A stretch of 64,000 bases of DNA, taken from NCBI GenBank assembly GCA_035048485.1, contig CM068583.1:48241790-48305789 (forward strand), given 5' to 3'. Shown piece by piece: positions 39,048 through 51,815 of this stretch. The stretch is from Pteria penguin. Lineage: Eukaryota; Mollusca; Bivalvia; Pterioida; Pteriidae. Every line of letters starts with the position of its first letter. Position 1 is the stretch's first letter. The notes under the pieces are model-generated. The model was not told the origin of the DNA. It saw only the letters and a list, made by a program, of their open reading frames with translations, and made no database searches. Both the position numbers and the translations under genes were made by a program.

Positions 39048-39690
39048 CACCGATCATCAGACTTGCAGACCCTCAGTATAATGCCGACCATCAAACTAAC
39101 ACCGACCATCATACTAATATTGCCCATCAGTTTAATTATTACCATCATAACAACACCACATCATGACATTAGAAAGACAAAAAATCATAGACGTAACACC
39201 GACCCTCAGACTAACACTGATAATCAGACTAACACCGACCATCAGCATAACACCGACCATTAGATTAGTACTGACCCTCAGAATAATACTGCCCGTCAAA
39301 CTAACATTGACCATCTGACTAACACCAATCATCAGCATAACATCAATCATCAGACTAACACTGACCATCAGACTAACACCGACCATCAGACTAACACTGA
39401 CCATCAGACTAACACCGATCATCAGACCGACTTTGACCACCATACTTACACTGACCATCAGACTAACACTGACCATCAGTATAACACTGACCATCAGACT
39501 AACACTGACCATCAGACTAACATTGATCATCAGACTGACTTTGACCTCCATACTAACATCGACCATGAGACTAATACCAACCATCAGTATAACACTGACC
39601 AGCAGTATAACACTGACCATCAGCAACACCGAATATCAATATAACACTGATCATCAGACTAACACCGATCATCAGACAACACCGACTATC
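39048..39690. repeat. 18-bp minisatellite block 2 (ACCATCAGACTAACACTG)
   Basis: Same 18-bp period and ACCATCAG core as block 1, but the second half is ACTAACACTG instead of CCTTACACCA. Degenerate units at 38840-39047 link the blocks. It gives a 165-codon minus ORF (39132-39629, VSLMVS repeats). The two blocks look like separately homogenised subfamilies of one ancestral array. Confidence 0.9.
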
Positions 39691-40207
39691 CGTCTTTCAT
39701 GTTCATCACTACGTCACAAACTCATTTCGATATTGGCTGAGTCATGTCTATATGTACACATTAAAATGCATATCTCTTTTCTGTAATTATCAGTTTTATT
39801 TTACTTAGTCTTAAGCAAATTTCGCTTTTCAAGACTGTTCTACGAAATTCTCATTTTGTACCAAAAGCAACCAATTACGTACTGAATTGATAACACTAAT
39901 ATCCATCAAGTTAGTATCGGACACATCAATGTAGATAACACTGTATTTGATGTAAAAGAAAGATCAGCTTTATCTTGATTTGTCTATTTTACGCCACAAA
40001 TATTGTAGAGCGCGCAAAAACTTTTCCACGTAGGTTTTGATATAGATGATACGCTAAAATCAAATCCTCTGTTGTAAACCATTCTAGTATTCTGGCTCGG
40101 ACACTTTCGATACAGTATTGTTCTACTTTATCTCTTGCATACCTCAAATATGATTGTATCGTTTGATTTTTTTTTTTTTGTTAGGTGTTCTTTGAATGCC
40201 CACTGTG

Positions 40208-40260
40208 GTTTGTTGTTGCCACGGCAATATGGCGCACATATCACTTCCGTATTTTACATT
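40208..40260 (+). mobile_element. Diverged terminal-module fragment of the bivalve dispersed element
   Basis: TTGTTGTTGCCACGGCAATA followed by CACATATCACTTCCGT and ATTTTACATT matches the 59846-59900 module with several substitutions. No middle module is seen beside it. Confidence 0.35.
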
Positions 40261-40397
40261 AATATTTTTGTCATACCTATTCCCTTTGCAGTGTGCAGCT
40301 CGTAATTTGTCCCGGTTTTGACTTAAGTGTTATTGCAGCCCGGAAAATCTGGCTGCTCTACACATATAAATTGATATGTGAAATAATGGATGGTTTT

Positions 40398-41034
<637 letters not shown>

Positions 41035-41460
41035 GATAACTTGTAAAGTCTCTGTCCCTGAAAAATTGGTATATCACATGATGTCGCAAAAGGACGGCCA
41101 TTTTAAGAATGATTGATTATTCAACGTTATCAAATGCGAATTTGCAATCATCAATTATCTTAAACTTATCCTTATTACGTATTGTCGTTTTGACAATAAA
41201 TCTATTCACAAATTCATTTAACAATAAATCTATTCTCAAAATTTATAACTTTCGGATTTTCTGATCTTTGTTAAATCCGAATTTTGCGGCATAGCTGTCT
41301 GTACCACAGAAAATCTCCATGCATCCATTGATGGAAAACTCAATGTTTTCTTGTTACTATCTGGTCTTGATGTTGTATAACTTTGACACTTTCTGTACTA
41401 ATTTTTTTTTCACTTCCATATCATGCATGCATTGTTGAAATAAGTGCCGCATGCAGTTTT

Positions 41461-41540
41461 GGGCAACCGTGGCGAATTTAACAAGCAAAACAGTAGACGG
41501 TTACACCTCTGAATTTCAGGAGTCGATGGATATCCTCTAG
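41461..41540 (+). mobile_element. Diverged middle-module fragment of the bivalve dispersed element
   Basis: ACACCTCTGAATTTCAGGAG then TCGATGGATATCCTCTA aligns with the CACCTCTGAATTTTACGGG...TCCGTGAATGTCCACT part of the 59.8-kb copy. The part before 41500 does not align. Confidence 0.35.
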
Positions 41541-41768
41541 TGTGTAATTTTGCAAGTTCCACCGAGACATAGCAACATTTACTTTTCTACTTAACTGCAG
41601 TAAAAGGAGTAAGAATATATAAGTTAGATTTTTTATCTTAGGTTCGCTGTCTATCTCGTCGCAAAATTAGTGTTACATTATACGATGAAATGAGAATAAA
41701 TTCGACACCTGAAACAATCAGCGTATATGATGGCATGTTCTGCCATTCTCTTGTAAGGTAGTTATGTT

Positions 41769-41996
41769 AATTTTCCTGATGTCGACTTCTTGGATATTTA
41801 TGTCTAATTTTCCTGATGTCGACTTCTTGGATATTTATGTCTAATTCTGACAAATCGACATAATCCTTTGACATGCTTACATAGTATGTGACAAGTACAC
41901 ATAATATATGAAAGTCGACATAATTTTCTAATAAGTCTACATTACATATTCCAAGTCGGCATAACATTTGACAAGTTGACATAATGTTATGCAATG
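41769..41996. repeat. 37-bp tandem duplication followed by degenerate ~22-bp repeats
   Basis: AATTTTCCTGATGTCGACTT starts two identical 37-bp copies at 41769 and 41806. From 41849 a loose repeat around GACAAGTCGACATAAT recurs about six times. Confidence 0.75.
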
Positions 41997-42016
41997 TGGG
42001 CGAAAGAAATATAACC

Positions 42017-42358
42017 GCAAGACATGGCCTTATTTTGATGATAAGGTTACAATTCCTTGCGTTGCGTTGCGTTAAACGGAATAGTTAGCACGATTCTACG
42101 CATTTCGGCATCAAAGGAAGCAAATATCAAACATATATAAACATTAAGCAAACAATCCGCATTGGAAACTTGTCCCCGATCTGTCGTTTGATTACATATA
42201 AACAAACATGGAAAATTTGACACAGATTGAGGGAAATATGTGTAGAGCAGATCGGAGGTACACTCAATGCTTATTTATGTTTGATATTTGTTTATATTAA
42301 TCAAAGTTTTCACAAGACAAGGAATTGTGGCCTTATCGTCAAAATAGTCGTGTCTTGC
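42017..42358. mobile_element. 342-bp inverted-repeat element
   Basis: The left end GCAAGACATGGCCTTATTTT then GATGATAAGGTTACAATTCC pairs with the right end read in reverse (GCAAGACACGACTATTTTGA, CGATAAGGCCACAATTCC). Inner arms CAAATATCAAACATATATAA and the complement of TTATTTATGTTTGATATTTG pair as well. Target duplication not found. Confidence 0.6.
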
Positions 42359-43563
42359 TGCTAAAAGCACGCAGCATCAAATGAAGTTGAAGCTTCATTT
42401 GTGTCTTTTTATTTCATATTTTCATTTGAAAGCGAGAACCAGATTGTAAGCAATCACGTACCTCATTATATATATTAAAAATGACGTGGAAGGTAGATGG
42501 GAAAAATCCCGCTTTTAATTATATAGCTTTGCACCAAACACATAAAACGGATGGATATGAAACGGGGGAAAAGTGTATCTTCCCACTCGGATAATGTCTA
42601 AATGGCATAATGTGTAGATGAAATCTATTTCATTATCTTGGCTTTTAATCACGTGAAAATCACAGTTGTTTAATATTGATGTTAATCTGAATTTTGCTGT
42701 CTTACAGCAATTTCCGTTATTGTATATCGCAAATTCATGTAACCCAAAAATGTGTTACATAGACAGAACGTGATGTTATGGAATATGAATAGATAAAAGT
42801 TATCTGACGGCAGTATTTATTGCTGACATACTTGGACGAAATATCAAACAGAAGATCTGTAAATCCTGTTCTATTTATTTTATGATAAGTACAAATGCCC
42901 CCTTCTCAGCATGACTGGAAAGAAACATTTATTCTTGGTGTGAAGAAATTAGTGTAATGCAGTATTACTTTGGATATTACAAGATGAAAGCTATTATATT
43001 TCTTATGTTGTATTTTCCAAAAATAACATCAGCAAATATATATATATATAGCTCAATTAGTTTTTATTTTTGTGTGTAATATACAATACATAATTGGCGG
43101 CACTTACAGTCACAAAGTAGAATTGGCTACTGCCTAGTAGCTTGCGTAGTCGGGTTTTATGTGTGTAGTTTCTCGCGTCTTTGCGAGTAAAGAAGAATCA
43201 TTATCTTCACGAACCAACGTCTTCCTAAATTGCCTATTTGATCAGATGACATACATGGGGAAATATTTATTCATTAATAACAGATCATCTTTATAAGTTT
43301 TTCATATTGCGTATCAGTGCTGATCACAAACGATATCATCTTAAATTGCCACATTTCAGTTGAGTGTTCGAGTGACACTGGACTAGTCTTGGATAAGGAT
43401 GTTTTTATTTTTCTTCGATTCAGATGTTATTTGTAAGGCACATATAACCAAAATAGATCTTTTTCTGAAGTATTAACAATTCGTTTTTCATAACCTAATG
43501 TAAACATTGCTATGCCCTGTTGTTTACAACACATCATAGAATAGATGAACAGTTAGGTATAAA
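42359..43563. other. Intergenic, nothing recognised
   Basis: AT-rich, with a short AT repeat at about 43038-43050. Confidence 0.6.
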
Positions 43564-43660
43564 CACTACTACTACTACTATTACTACTACTACTACTACT
43601 ACTAAACAGAGTGACGGTAACACAGGGGGACAGCTCGTAAAAAGTATCCAGTCAAAACGA

Positions 43661-43737
<77 letters not shown>
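43564..43737. repeat. (ACT)n and (AT)n microsatellites
   Basis: ACT repeats at 43564-43604 and an AT repeat at 43662-43737, separated by about 57 bp of ordinary sequence. ORFs on both strands here are microsatellite products. Confidence 0.95.
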
Positions 43738-43739
<2 letters not shown>

Positions 43740-45649
43740 GATAATGCAAATTAAGACAATCAATTTTGGCTGACAAAAATAAGAAATTTAAAAAAAAAAT
43801 CGGAAATTATTTTAAACTGATTTATCTTTAATGTTATGTTTATGTTTTATTATGTGGTTGCAACATTTACATTGTTGTTCAAAATTACGCGCACGTTGTA
43901 TTCAAACGCCCCTTTTTAAACTTCCATTGATGCTTTGAAACTGAAGAACCGATTTTTGACGAGAAAAGGTTTATGATACATAAGTGCCTGTTTTTCTGTA
44001 TATCTCCCTTTATTATATATTCATTGTTGCTCATCCAAAATTTGCACTGGTCATCGAACACCAAAGAGTTGCCGAACTTTATAACCATTAGATTAATTTA
44101 AACTATTGGATTTTGTTCTACAAAACAAATGGCGTTTTCAGTGAGTTTTATCCAAATCTTAACATACTTAATTCTGTTTTTAGAGATATTTAAACAAGAT
44201 TCACGCATATGGGAAAGGATAAAGCACAAATAGAATTAGTGAAACACCTGGAAGTACTATGGACCTTGGACCTCCGAAGAAATGCCAGTAGAAATAAAGA
44301 CAAATTAGACAAACCTTTAAAGCACAAAGATACTACAGTTAACAAGGCACCCTACATTTCACTTATATTCGTTCCCCGACGGAAACTGGAACCCACTACC
44401 TATATTACGGAATCACCTAGCTGTCATGCATCCGACCGTCTAACCGACTGAGCTTCCCGAGCTCCACAATAAATCTATGGATATGTTAGTACAATAATAA
44501 ATTTTCAAATTCCTACATATGTGTGGGAAATATAACAATAACGAAATATCTAAATTCCTTTCAATTCCTTTCAATACAGCTTTGACTCGGATATTTCCCT
44601 GCACTCTGGCTGGCCTTGCCAATAGTTCTTTTGAGACTATAGTTTACACACTTGACCAGATAATTCCATATAATAACTAGGTAATGTCAGCAGAGTGACT
44701 TTAGTTTGCTTTTTCTGTGTTTTCAATAGGACAATCATTGATCATGTAGATTACTGTAGGGAAATGATATAGCTCTCGACATACGGAAAGGAGGGAGAAT
44801 CCCGTTTATAAACTGAATATGACTGGAGAGTATTGTACGGAAGCCCATGTAGGACCTATCAAAAATATTTTTGAATTTGATATAATGAATTCTTGAATTT
44901 GTTAAAACGAATTAAATTCCAGTTGTTATGTAAATACACAGGGCCATGATCAGCATGCCTGTCATGTTTGCACGAAAATAGGCATTATGCTCATTGCCTG
45001 CTTTTGTCTATATTTGTTTCTCTCTGAATGGGTGAACTAGTATGATTTTTCATGGCGGAGTTTACGCACGTGCACTGGTTATAATATTAATCAAAACGGG
45101 TATTACATTTCATACTGAACTTCTTATATCCTAAATTACAAAAACAATCCTACTAACTTTTTTTCGCCTCATTTCGCATTGTGCTCCTACGAGGAAAGCC
45201 GAAGAATTGAAGCGATTTGGCATATATCGCTGCGCCTTGGGGCTTCCGAGTCTATTTTTGTATAAAATGGGGACGGTGTTCCGATTGCGTGTCGTTGTTA
45301 CCTTCAAAAGCAACTTTACATGTGTAATAACTAATGGCTATCATATGTGCGGTGTTTACAAACAGCCCCTTTATTAGTAATCTATGAATATTTATGTGAG
45401 AAAAGTAATTTCTTAGGCATCACGTGACGTATTTCGGATGACATATTATGGAAGCCGATATAAATTTGCTTGTTTGGATTGATTTACGTATGCGTGAATT
45501 AAGGTAACTCCACTTTCTCGTCAATAATTTTGAGCCGGATTTACTGACTATTTTCTTATTAATATGAGATTTTCGACGTTTTGAAAATAAAAATGGTGAA
45601 ATTTGCGTAAAGTTGATAAATTTGACAATGCAAAAAAAGAGGAAGAAAA
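43738..45649. other. Intergenic, no recognisable gene
   Basis: The 80-codon + ORF 44209-44451 runs into a tRNA-like SINE head and the 67-codon minus ORF 43885-44088 is unassigned. Neither is supported as a gene. Confidence 0.55.
44368..44463 (-). mobile_element. tRNA-like sequence, probable SINE head
   Basis: On the minus strand GGGAAGCTCAGTCGGTTAGA resembles a tRNA 5' end with box A, and GTGGGTTCCAGTTTCC resembles box B about 55 bases further on. Arms do not pair well enough for a functional tRNA. Confidence 0.4.
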
Positions 45650-45651
45650 TA

Positions 45652-45907
45652 CAGTACAGTCAGGGTGGAACTTAATTTGCCCACTGGTCACAGTGGACAT
45701 TTTTAGAGTGGGCATTGAAAATGTCCTCTGGACACAGTAGACATTCTTGTAAGAGCCAGTTAGAATTAACATATAGTTAAGTGGACAGCTTGATAGCTCA
45801 GGTAAATGTCCACTCCTAATGCCCACTGAAATTTCAGGTGGACTGCCCACTGTCCAGACTGCCCACTGTGGACAGTGGGCATTCAAAGTTCCACCCGAAC
45901 TGTACTG
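45652..45907. mobile_element. 256-bp Tc1/mariner-like MITE
   Basis: Begins CAGTACAGTCAGGGTGGAAC and ends with the complement of CAGTACAGTTCGGGTGGAAC, each bordered by TA (45650-45651, 45908-45909). CAGT ends with a TA target duplication are characteristic of Tc1/mariner elements. The interior repeats GCCCAC / GTGGGC and GGACA motifs and can fold extensively. No transposase is present. Confidence 0.75.
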
Positions 45908-45912
45908 TAGTA

Positions 45913-46136
45913 CAGGGGTGAGTTTTACTAAAGGTCGTAAGCCTAAACCTAGACGTAAAATTTCTGTCTAAATTTACGTGTACGCCAATTGATTTTTTAA
46001 AGTCTATGTTCATACTTTATTACATTGGTTAACGTTGTTAAAGGTATACGTTACGTTTGGAACTCTTTAGGGAGGAGACAAAGGTTTCGCCCACGTGTAC
46101 GTTTGGGCTTACGACCTTTAGTAAAACTAACCCCAG
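45913..46136. mobile_element. Inverted-repeat element adjoining the mariner-like MITE
   Basis: GGGGTGAGTTTTACTAAAGG then TCGTAAGCCTAAAC at the left pairs with the complement of GGGGTTAGTTTTACTAAAGG then TCGTAAGCCCAAAC at the right, about 34 bp with two mismatches. Length about 220 bp. No clear target duplication, so superfamily is left open. The + ORF 46057-46293 overlaps its right end and is not a gene. Confidence 0.65.
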
Positions 46137-46293
46137 TTTCGGTTCTTTATGCTTGAATTATTCCATAATACAGCAGGGTCTGCTACAAAAATGTAGTTCC
46201 TGGTTTCTTAATGATGTTATAGGGTCCTTGAAAACTTCTAGAAGTTACAATTCCAAGAAATGTAAGCGATTAAGAGGTAGACGGATGTCATAA

Positions 46294-46351
46294 TGAGGGA
46301 ATAGCGTGTTAGTTCAAACCGAGAAGGCTTGGGTTCAAGTACTAATCGGCG
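46294..46351 (+). mobile_element. Weak tRNA-like sequence
   Basis: GGGAATAGCGTGTTAGTTC followed by CTTGGGTTCAAGTAC has a box B-like element and a poor box A. It lies just downstream of two short transposons. Confidence 0.25.
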
Positions 46352-47457
46352 TTTCTCTGGTCCCTGGAATCAGTCAACACTAAGGTTTCTGTCACGGCTT
46401 ATGATAGCATGAAGAAGATCTTCACTTATTCGGGTCTTTCTATTGTATGAATCATCGAAATAATTGTGTTACATAAAAAAACAGATACAAACACGAAAGA
46501 TAATTCGGAATTCCTTGTCCTTAACATGTACCTGCGGAAAAAGACTCGGATGTCAATGGACGCAGCGATTTACACTGAACCATGAAAGTATTATGCGGTG
46601 TGTTACCATACAAGGAATGCTATAGTCCTTTAATGATATTGTGTATTAGATTGACATATCTTGATAATTAACTATTTCCTACAAAAGCTCTTCATTGTTG
46701 TAAGGTTAATGGCCAATAGAAGATGACAATCGCATCTCCCTATTATTTCATGCTATATAGCACAGTCTCTGTTGTCCATAACAACGACAAACTATTTCCA
46801 ACATATCCGCAGAGGGTTAGGGTTAAGATTAGGGTGACATCTGATTTTTATTTTTATTTTTCCTTTTTTTTTCTGTGGAACAAATTCATGTATACAGCCT
46901 CCATCTTGAAAAACACTCAGTAACTGATTAAATCATCAACCTAATAGAGCAGCAGCGTTTAATGAATTTAACATTTTGCCAGCGTCATGCCTTATATTCG
47001 GAAAGCTTCATCACTATCGTATTCATCAAATCACTTATTGATCATGTGATCTAAAATCAAATTTGTCTGCAATATAACTTGTTTACGCTGGTTTTCGGTA
47101 TTTGCAATTTTCATCTCTTCTTCTCTGATTTGGTCACTTTAGACAGTCGTTCTAAGCGCATTCATTTCTCGGAACAGACTATGTATAAATGCAGCGGTAA
47201 TGCGTTACATCTGATGTCGTACAGTCTGTGACACATTCATCAAATGACTGTCTATCCCATATTACAGTGAACGCAGATTGTTTTTTATGCAAATGTATCT
47301 TTTTACTGTAAATTAGAAGTGTAGGTACAGAGAACTGGGTAGATACAGAAACTATCTTTCACTGCAGCATTAATTCCAGTAACATTTCACGTCATCTCCT
47401 GTATAATTCCTGTTTGAATTTTTAACTGATATCACTTATTAACTTGATAATGAAATA

Positions 47458-47469
47458 AATTCGGGCTAC

Positions 47470-47549
<80 letters not shown>

Positions 47550-47561
47550 GTAGCCCGAATT
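47458..47561. repeat. Perfect 15-bp inverted repeat around an (AT)n tract
   Basis: AATTCGGGCTACGCC at 47458-47472 and its exact complement at 47547-47561 bracket about 74 bp of AT repeat. Same architecture as 40398-40752 with unrelated arms. Confidence 0.9.
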
Positions 47562-48564
47562 ATATATATATGACTACGGCATCCTATTCTCAGTGTATGT
47601 GAATAATCATACCGGCTATTGGAATCCCTTACATAACCCATACTAGGTCACTGCACTCGAGAAAAAAATGTATTATTATATTATGTGGCCCTTGGCTGTT
47701 GACATCACTTACAACAATTGTGTTGGGTCGCTAATGTCCCCCACAAAAATACTATATTGTGTTATTCTCATAACAATTATCGAGATGGGAATTCGTTAAT
47801 TTCAAATGGAAAATTTATATAATATCCGGAATAAAATCTGATATATAAATTGAGTCCATATGTGTATAAAAACTGCGAGAACATACCGAATGATACCCTG
47901 CAAGATAACAAATAAAGAGGGAGATGAAACGTACATGTAAAAACAATTAAATAATTTCCTATTTATATGACACAATTAGATAATTTCCTATTAATGTGAA
48001 ACAGTGAAAACGCCACGGGCCGCACCGTTCAATTACACACTACATATTATTTACTCGATTTACTCGATAATATCGAGGTGATAAAAGTTCATATCTAATG
48101 GGATATGCTTGTAAAAATATTAAGATCGTTTTCGATAAATTTAAAGGATTTTCAATATACGAAAGAGTGTTTGTGGGTGGTATTGCCATGTAAATATACA
48201 TAAATAAAACAATGCATTATGAATGATTAAATGGAATTAATTTGAACATCCATAAACCCCGTATAATATTAATATGATATGAAGAGGAACAGATTCAATT
48301 GCATGTAATATTATAGTTTATACGTGCTTTGTTGCCTTATTTCGATAAATTACTGAATTTGTGTTTACCATAGATCTACCAAACAAAAGCAGTTGATATA
48401 TTGCTTTCTCTGTATTATCTATATTTCGTCTACTGCCCATCGGAAACTTCATGTTGTTGGGAAATGAGTTAATATAAACTTCGGCTTGTTTTCAAATCCC
48501 TAAAATCTTCTGTACTATTGTATAAACATTATATGTGCATACTTATCAATAACTAAAAGCCATT

Positions 48565-48588
48565 GAGAGGGAGAGAGAGAGAGAGAGC
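48565..48588. repeat. (GA)n microsatellite
   Basis: Short GA repeat with a GG interruption. Confidence 0.9.
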
Positions 48589-50157
48589 TACCTATAGTAT
48601 CGCAGGTTATATTTTTAAAAATAGTTTACTGTAGTTCTTTATCTTTTTAATACATGCTGTTGATTATATCATTGCAGATAACTTTTCACATGCATGGCAT
48701 TTATTGCTGTAATGGTTTTATGAGTTAATGGGAGAGCTCAGCTATTAAAGAAGTAGACCCTTACATTATATAACTCTCCGCACCTGTTGAATTTAAACAA
48801 AGTCCATCTGCTTATCACAAATGAACTCTCGACCATGCCAATTATATGTTATTTACCTAAACAGAAAAGTGTATAACGTAGTTGACATTGCTTTGCAAAT
48901 ATTTGATGGTCGAACAAGTTATGTCGCAATGAGATATAGATTTTCTATAGATCATTGTTCTAGAAATACGTTATCGCTAGGAAGTGCTGTTGCTTAAAAC
49001 TCCCACGCAACAAATCACTACACTTATTCAACATTACAGTACGTACATATATAGCATAAGTCAACACTGTGAATAATATGTAAAGTGTTGTTTACATCAT
49101 TAACAAGGACATTTTGAGACTGGTTTTCCAACTGGATTAAACAATTGAAGCAGTTCCGTTGCATAACTAGTTTACAATCACTTGACTGAACGTTCCTGTC
49201 TCGGCATCAGCTTTCAAAACCACGAAAATTAAACATATCAACTTTGTTGTTGTTTTCAATTATTTATAGGAAAAATCTACATTAGGCCTTAAACTTAGTT
49301 GGTAGTTTTAAAAATTCAGTATTACATTTTCAAGCCAGATGTAATCTATTTTGGTAAGAGTAAATATTTCAAGAAGAAGTCGGTATTAAACTTAAAATCT
49401 AACATTTTAATTTTTATTTATCGCTTGTTTATTGTAAATTATATACATGAAAGTGTGCATTATTGTGTCCTTGACGTGAAATTTTATACCGTGTAGTAGA
49501 GGCACCAGTCACATCAAATTATGTTTGTAATAAGTAGTTGTTTTCTTCGCCAAAGATTTACTGAATATTTATCTCGTGTAGTACTGTTACTGAACAACAT
49601 TAAGAAATGTTAAGTCAAATTGAACTCTAGATACCAAAGCCCTCTAGCTCACATACAGCCTCCTTTTCGCGGCTTGGTGTATATTGAATCCAAGCTTGAC
49701 ATGATCCAATTGATCTTGCTGGCATTCTTTTGACCTTCGTAAAATTTCTGTAATTAATCATGGAACATGTGATAGGTCGGAGAAAATCAGGAACCACATA
49801 ATGATGGACAAGTTACAGTAAATATTTACGAGGATACGAAGAGCATCCACTTACATTTAAACTTTATTTATATCTGAAGAGTTCTTGAACCCTTATTTAA
49901 TTTGAGATACATGTATAAAGTAGACATGTGCGTCCCAGCTTACACAGGGCACATGTCCGTATCAATGTTCTTTGGAAATGTATATAAATAACATTGCTGA
50001 ATGACTTACACTGCAAGTGAAAAAATCGCTACAAGGATTTGTATAGTTCTATTTTAGTTCATTTGAGCCTAAGGATCATAGGAGCTATGGTCGGGTGATC
50101 TACAATCATTCATCGCCCGCTATTTTTTTCCTTTCAACTTCTCCTTTTCCCCTTAAG

Positions 50158-50960
50158 AACTTCTTTGAAATTGGATAGGGATGAAGTATTCGAGGTTCCT
50201 TACTGAAGAAATTCTTTGAAATTTGAAAGGGATGAAGTATTCGGGGTTCCTTACAAATATTGCTTTTTTCGACCTGATGTTTCAAGGAGTGAATCCACGG
50301 TCCTGAAACGCAGGCCCAGAGGGTACCCTCCTTTGAAAAAACTTTTTCTTCAGACCGCGGCATAGATCAACGAACCGAATGTATCAGGATGATCTAGAAA
50401 ATGACTTGGAAGAGCTGTTTCTTTTCCTATCTGAAATCAAATTTTTGAGGTTTTTTTCTATAATTCTTTATTGACTTTGTCATTTTATGTCTGTTTTAAA
50501 GTAATTTCTTAGATTTTTTTTATCCTTGTGGGGTTTTTTTTTTAGAATACTTTGATTTTGTGTATTTTAATTTATTTTATTCTAATAAATGAAATATGAG
50601 AAAAGAAATGGAATAAAAACAATATTAGGACATTTTGCAATTCTGTTTAATAGAAAAAGGGGGATTGGGATGGATATACTATTAGTATATAATAATAAGT
50701 TTTGATGGACTCCTTCTTCAGAAATACATGAAAGATAGCGATGAAACTTTATTAATATGAAGTACTCAAGTTCTCCTACACAGGATCCTGTCTTTTTCCG
50801 GCCAGATCCGTCAAGGGGTAGATTCAGGGCGGGATGACATGTGTCTCAGAGGGTAATCACATTTTCTTCAGACCGGCCACATAGATCAACAAACTGAATG
50901 CACCAGAATGCTCGAAAAAGGTGTATTCAGACGCGTTGTTGTCTTTCGTTCCATTCCGAA
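50158..50960. repeat. 51-bp tandem duplication inside a diverged ~520-bp direct repeat
   Basis: TTCTTTGAAATT..GGGATGAAGTATTCG occurs twice 51 bp apart (50160, 50211). On a larger scale TTTTCTTCAGACCG..CATAGATCAAC at about 50345-50372 recurs at about 50864-50891 with similar flanks (TCAAGG, CAGAGGGTA), so 50150-50480 and 50700-50960 look like old copies of one sequence. No coding potential seen. Confidence 0.65.
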
Positions 50961-51446
50961 ATAGTGTTTTGACACTTTGTATGACATAGTTTTGGACTAT
51001 TGATTTCGCACATTTTCAGCTGTTTGCTTTGACTTTCATAATGTATGAATAGTTTAGAATGATGTGGCATTGTGTTAGGTTCAGTTGTAAAATAAAACTT
51101 TTGTTAGAGAACATTCTAATACTCTCTAAGTTTCAAGATGTTCCGGTGAGCGACATAGGCCTATTTGGACCCCTTGTTTTACCCTTTTTTGACTAAGTCA
51201 TTTTCACAATTTTTTCTATTATCATCTTTATTTAGTAAACGGAAGCAATGAAGCATCTGCTAACTTCTAAAAAGAAAATGTCGTTTTAAAAAGATTATTT
51301 GATCTTTTATATTAAAATTTAGTTTTCTTGATTTTTAGATATCCGTTCTGTTGTATATTGATGTGTGTACAATAATTAAGTTATAGGCAGTTTTTTTTTA
51401 TCTCCATTCACACACACACACACCTACACACACAAACATACATAAA

Positions 51447-51722
51447 TTGATTGATTGATTATTGTTTTACGTCACTCCACGATTATTTCACGTATATGGT
51501 GGCGGCATCTGCCTGATGCATTGCATACAAATTTAAACATTTGCATCGGACCCACCCGAAGCAGTGAATGATCTTTTACGTGCCACGCCTACCGTGACAC
51601 GGGACCTCGGTTTTTATAGTCTCATCCGAAAGACAGAACACCGGTGCGCCAAGGACGGGAGTAGAACCCGGGACCTCTCGATCAGGAGCCGAGCACCTTA
51701 TCCACTAGGCCACACCGTCTTC
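51447..51722 (-). mobile_element. tRNA-derived SINE, best-preserved copy
   Basis: On the minus strand it opens with a tRNA-like head: box A-like TGGCCTAGTGGATAAGG and box B-like CGGGTTCTACTCC, as in RNA polymerase III promoters. A body conserved with the other copies follows (GGCACGTAAAAGATC, ATGCAATGCATCAGGC, GTGGAGTGACG), then a tail of ATCA repeats. A possible target duplication CATACATAAA flanks it (51437-51446 and 51726-51735), though this lies in ACAT-rich DNA. Confidence 0.8.
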
Positions 51723-51815
51723 ATACATACATAAACATATACATAAATGCATGTACATACATACATACATACATATACATACATACATACATACATACAT
51801 ACATACATACATACA
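51723..51815. repeat. (ACAT)n microsatellite
   Basis: ACAT repeats starting directly after the SINE at 51447-51722 and also touching its other edge, so the SINE appears inserted into this simple repeat. Confidence 0.95.

Larger units (their letters stand above)
46352..50157. other. Intergenic around the 47.5-kb palindrome
   Basis: AT-rich apart from the listed palindrome and GA repeat. Three telomere-like hexamers, the middle one degenerate, lie at 46817-46834. No gene recognised. Confidence 0.55.

Noticed and set aside
44368..44463. Functional tRNA gene on the minus strand
   Set aside because: Box A and B-like motifs are present but the acceptor and anticodon stems do not pair. Treated as a SINE head.
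46817..46834. TTAGGG TTAAGA TTAGGG, telomere-like
   Set aside because: Only three hexamers with the middle one degenerate; expected by chance in this composition.
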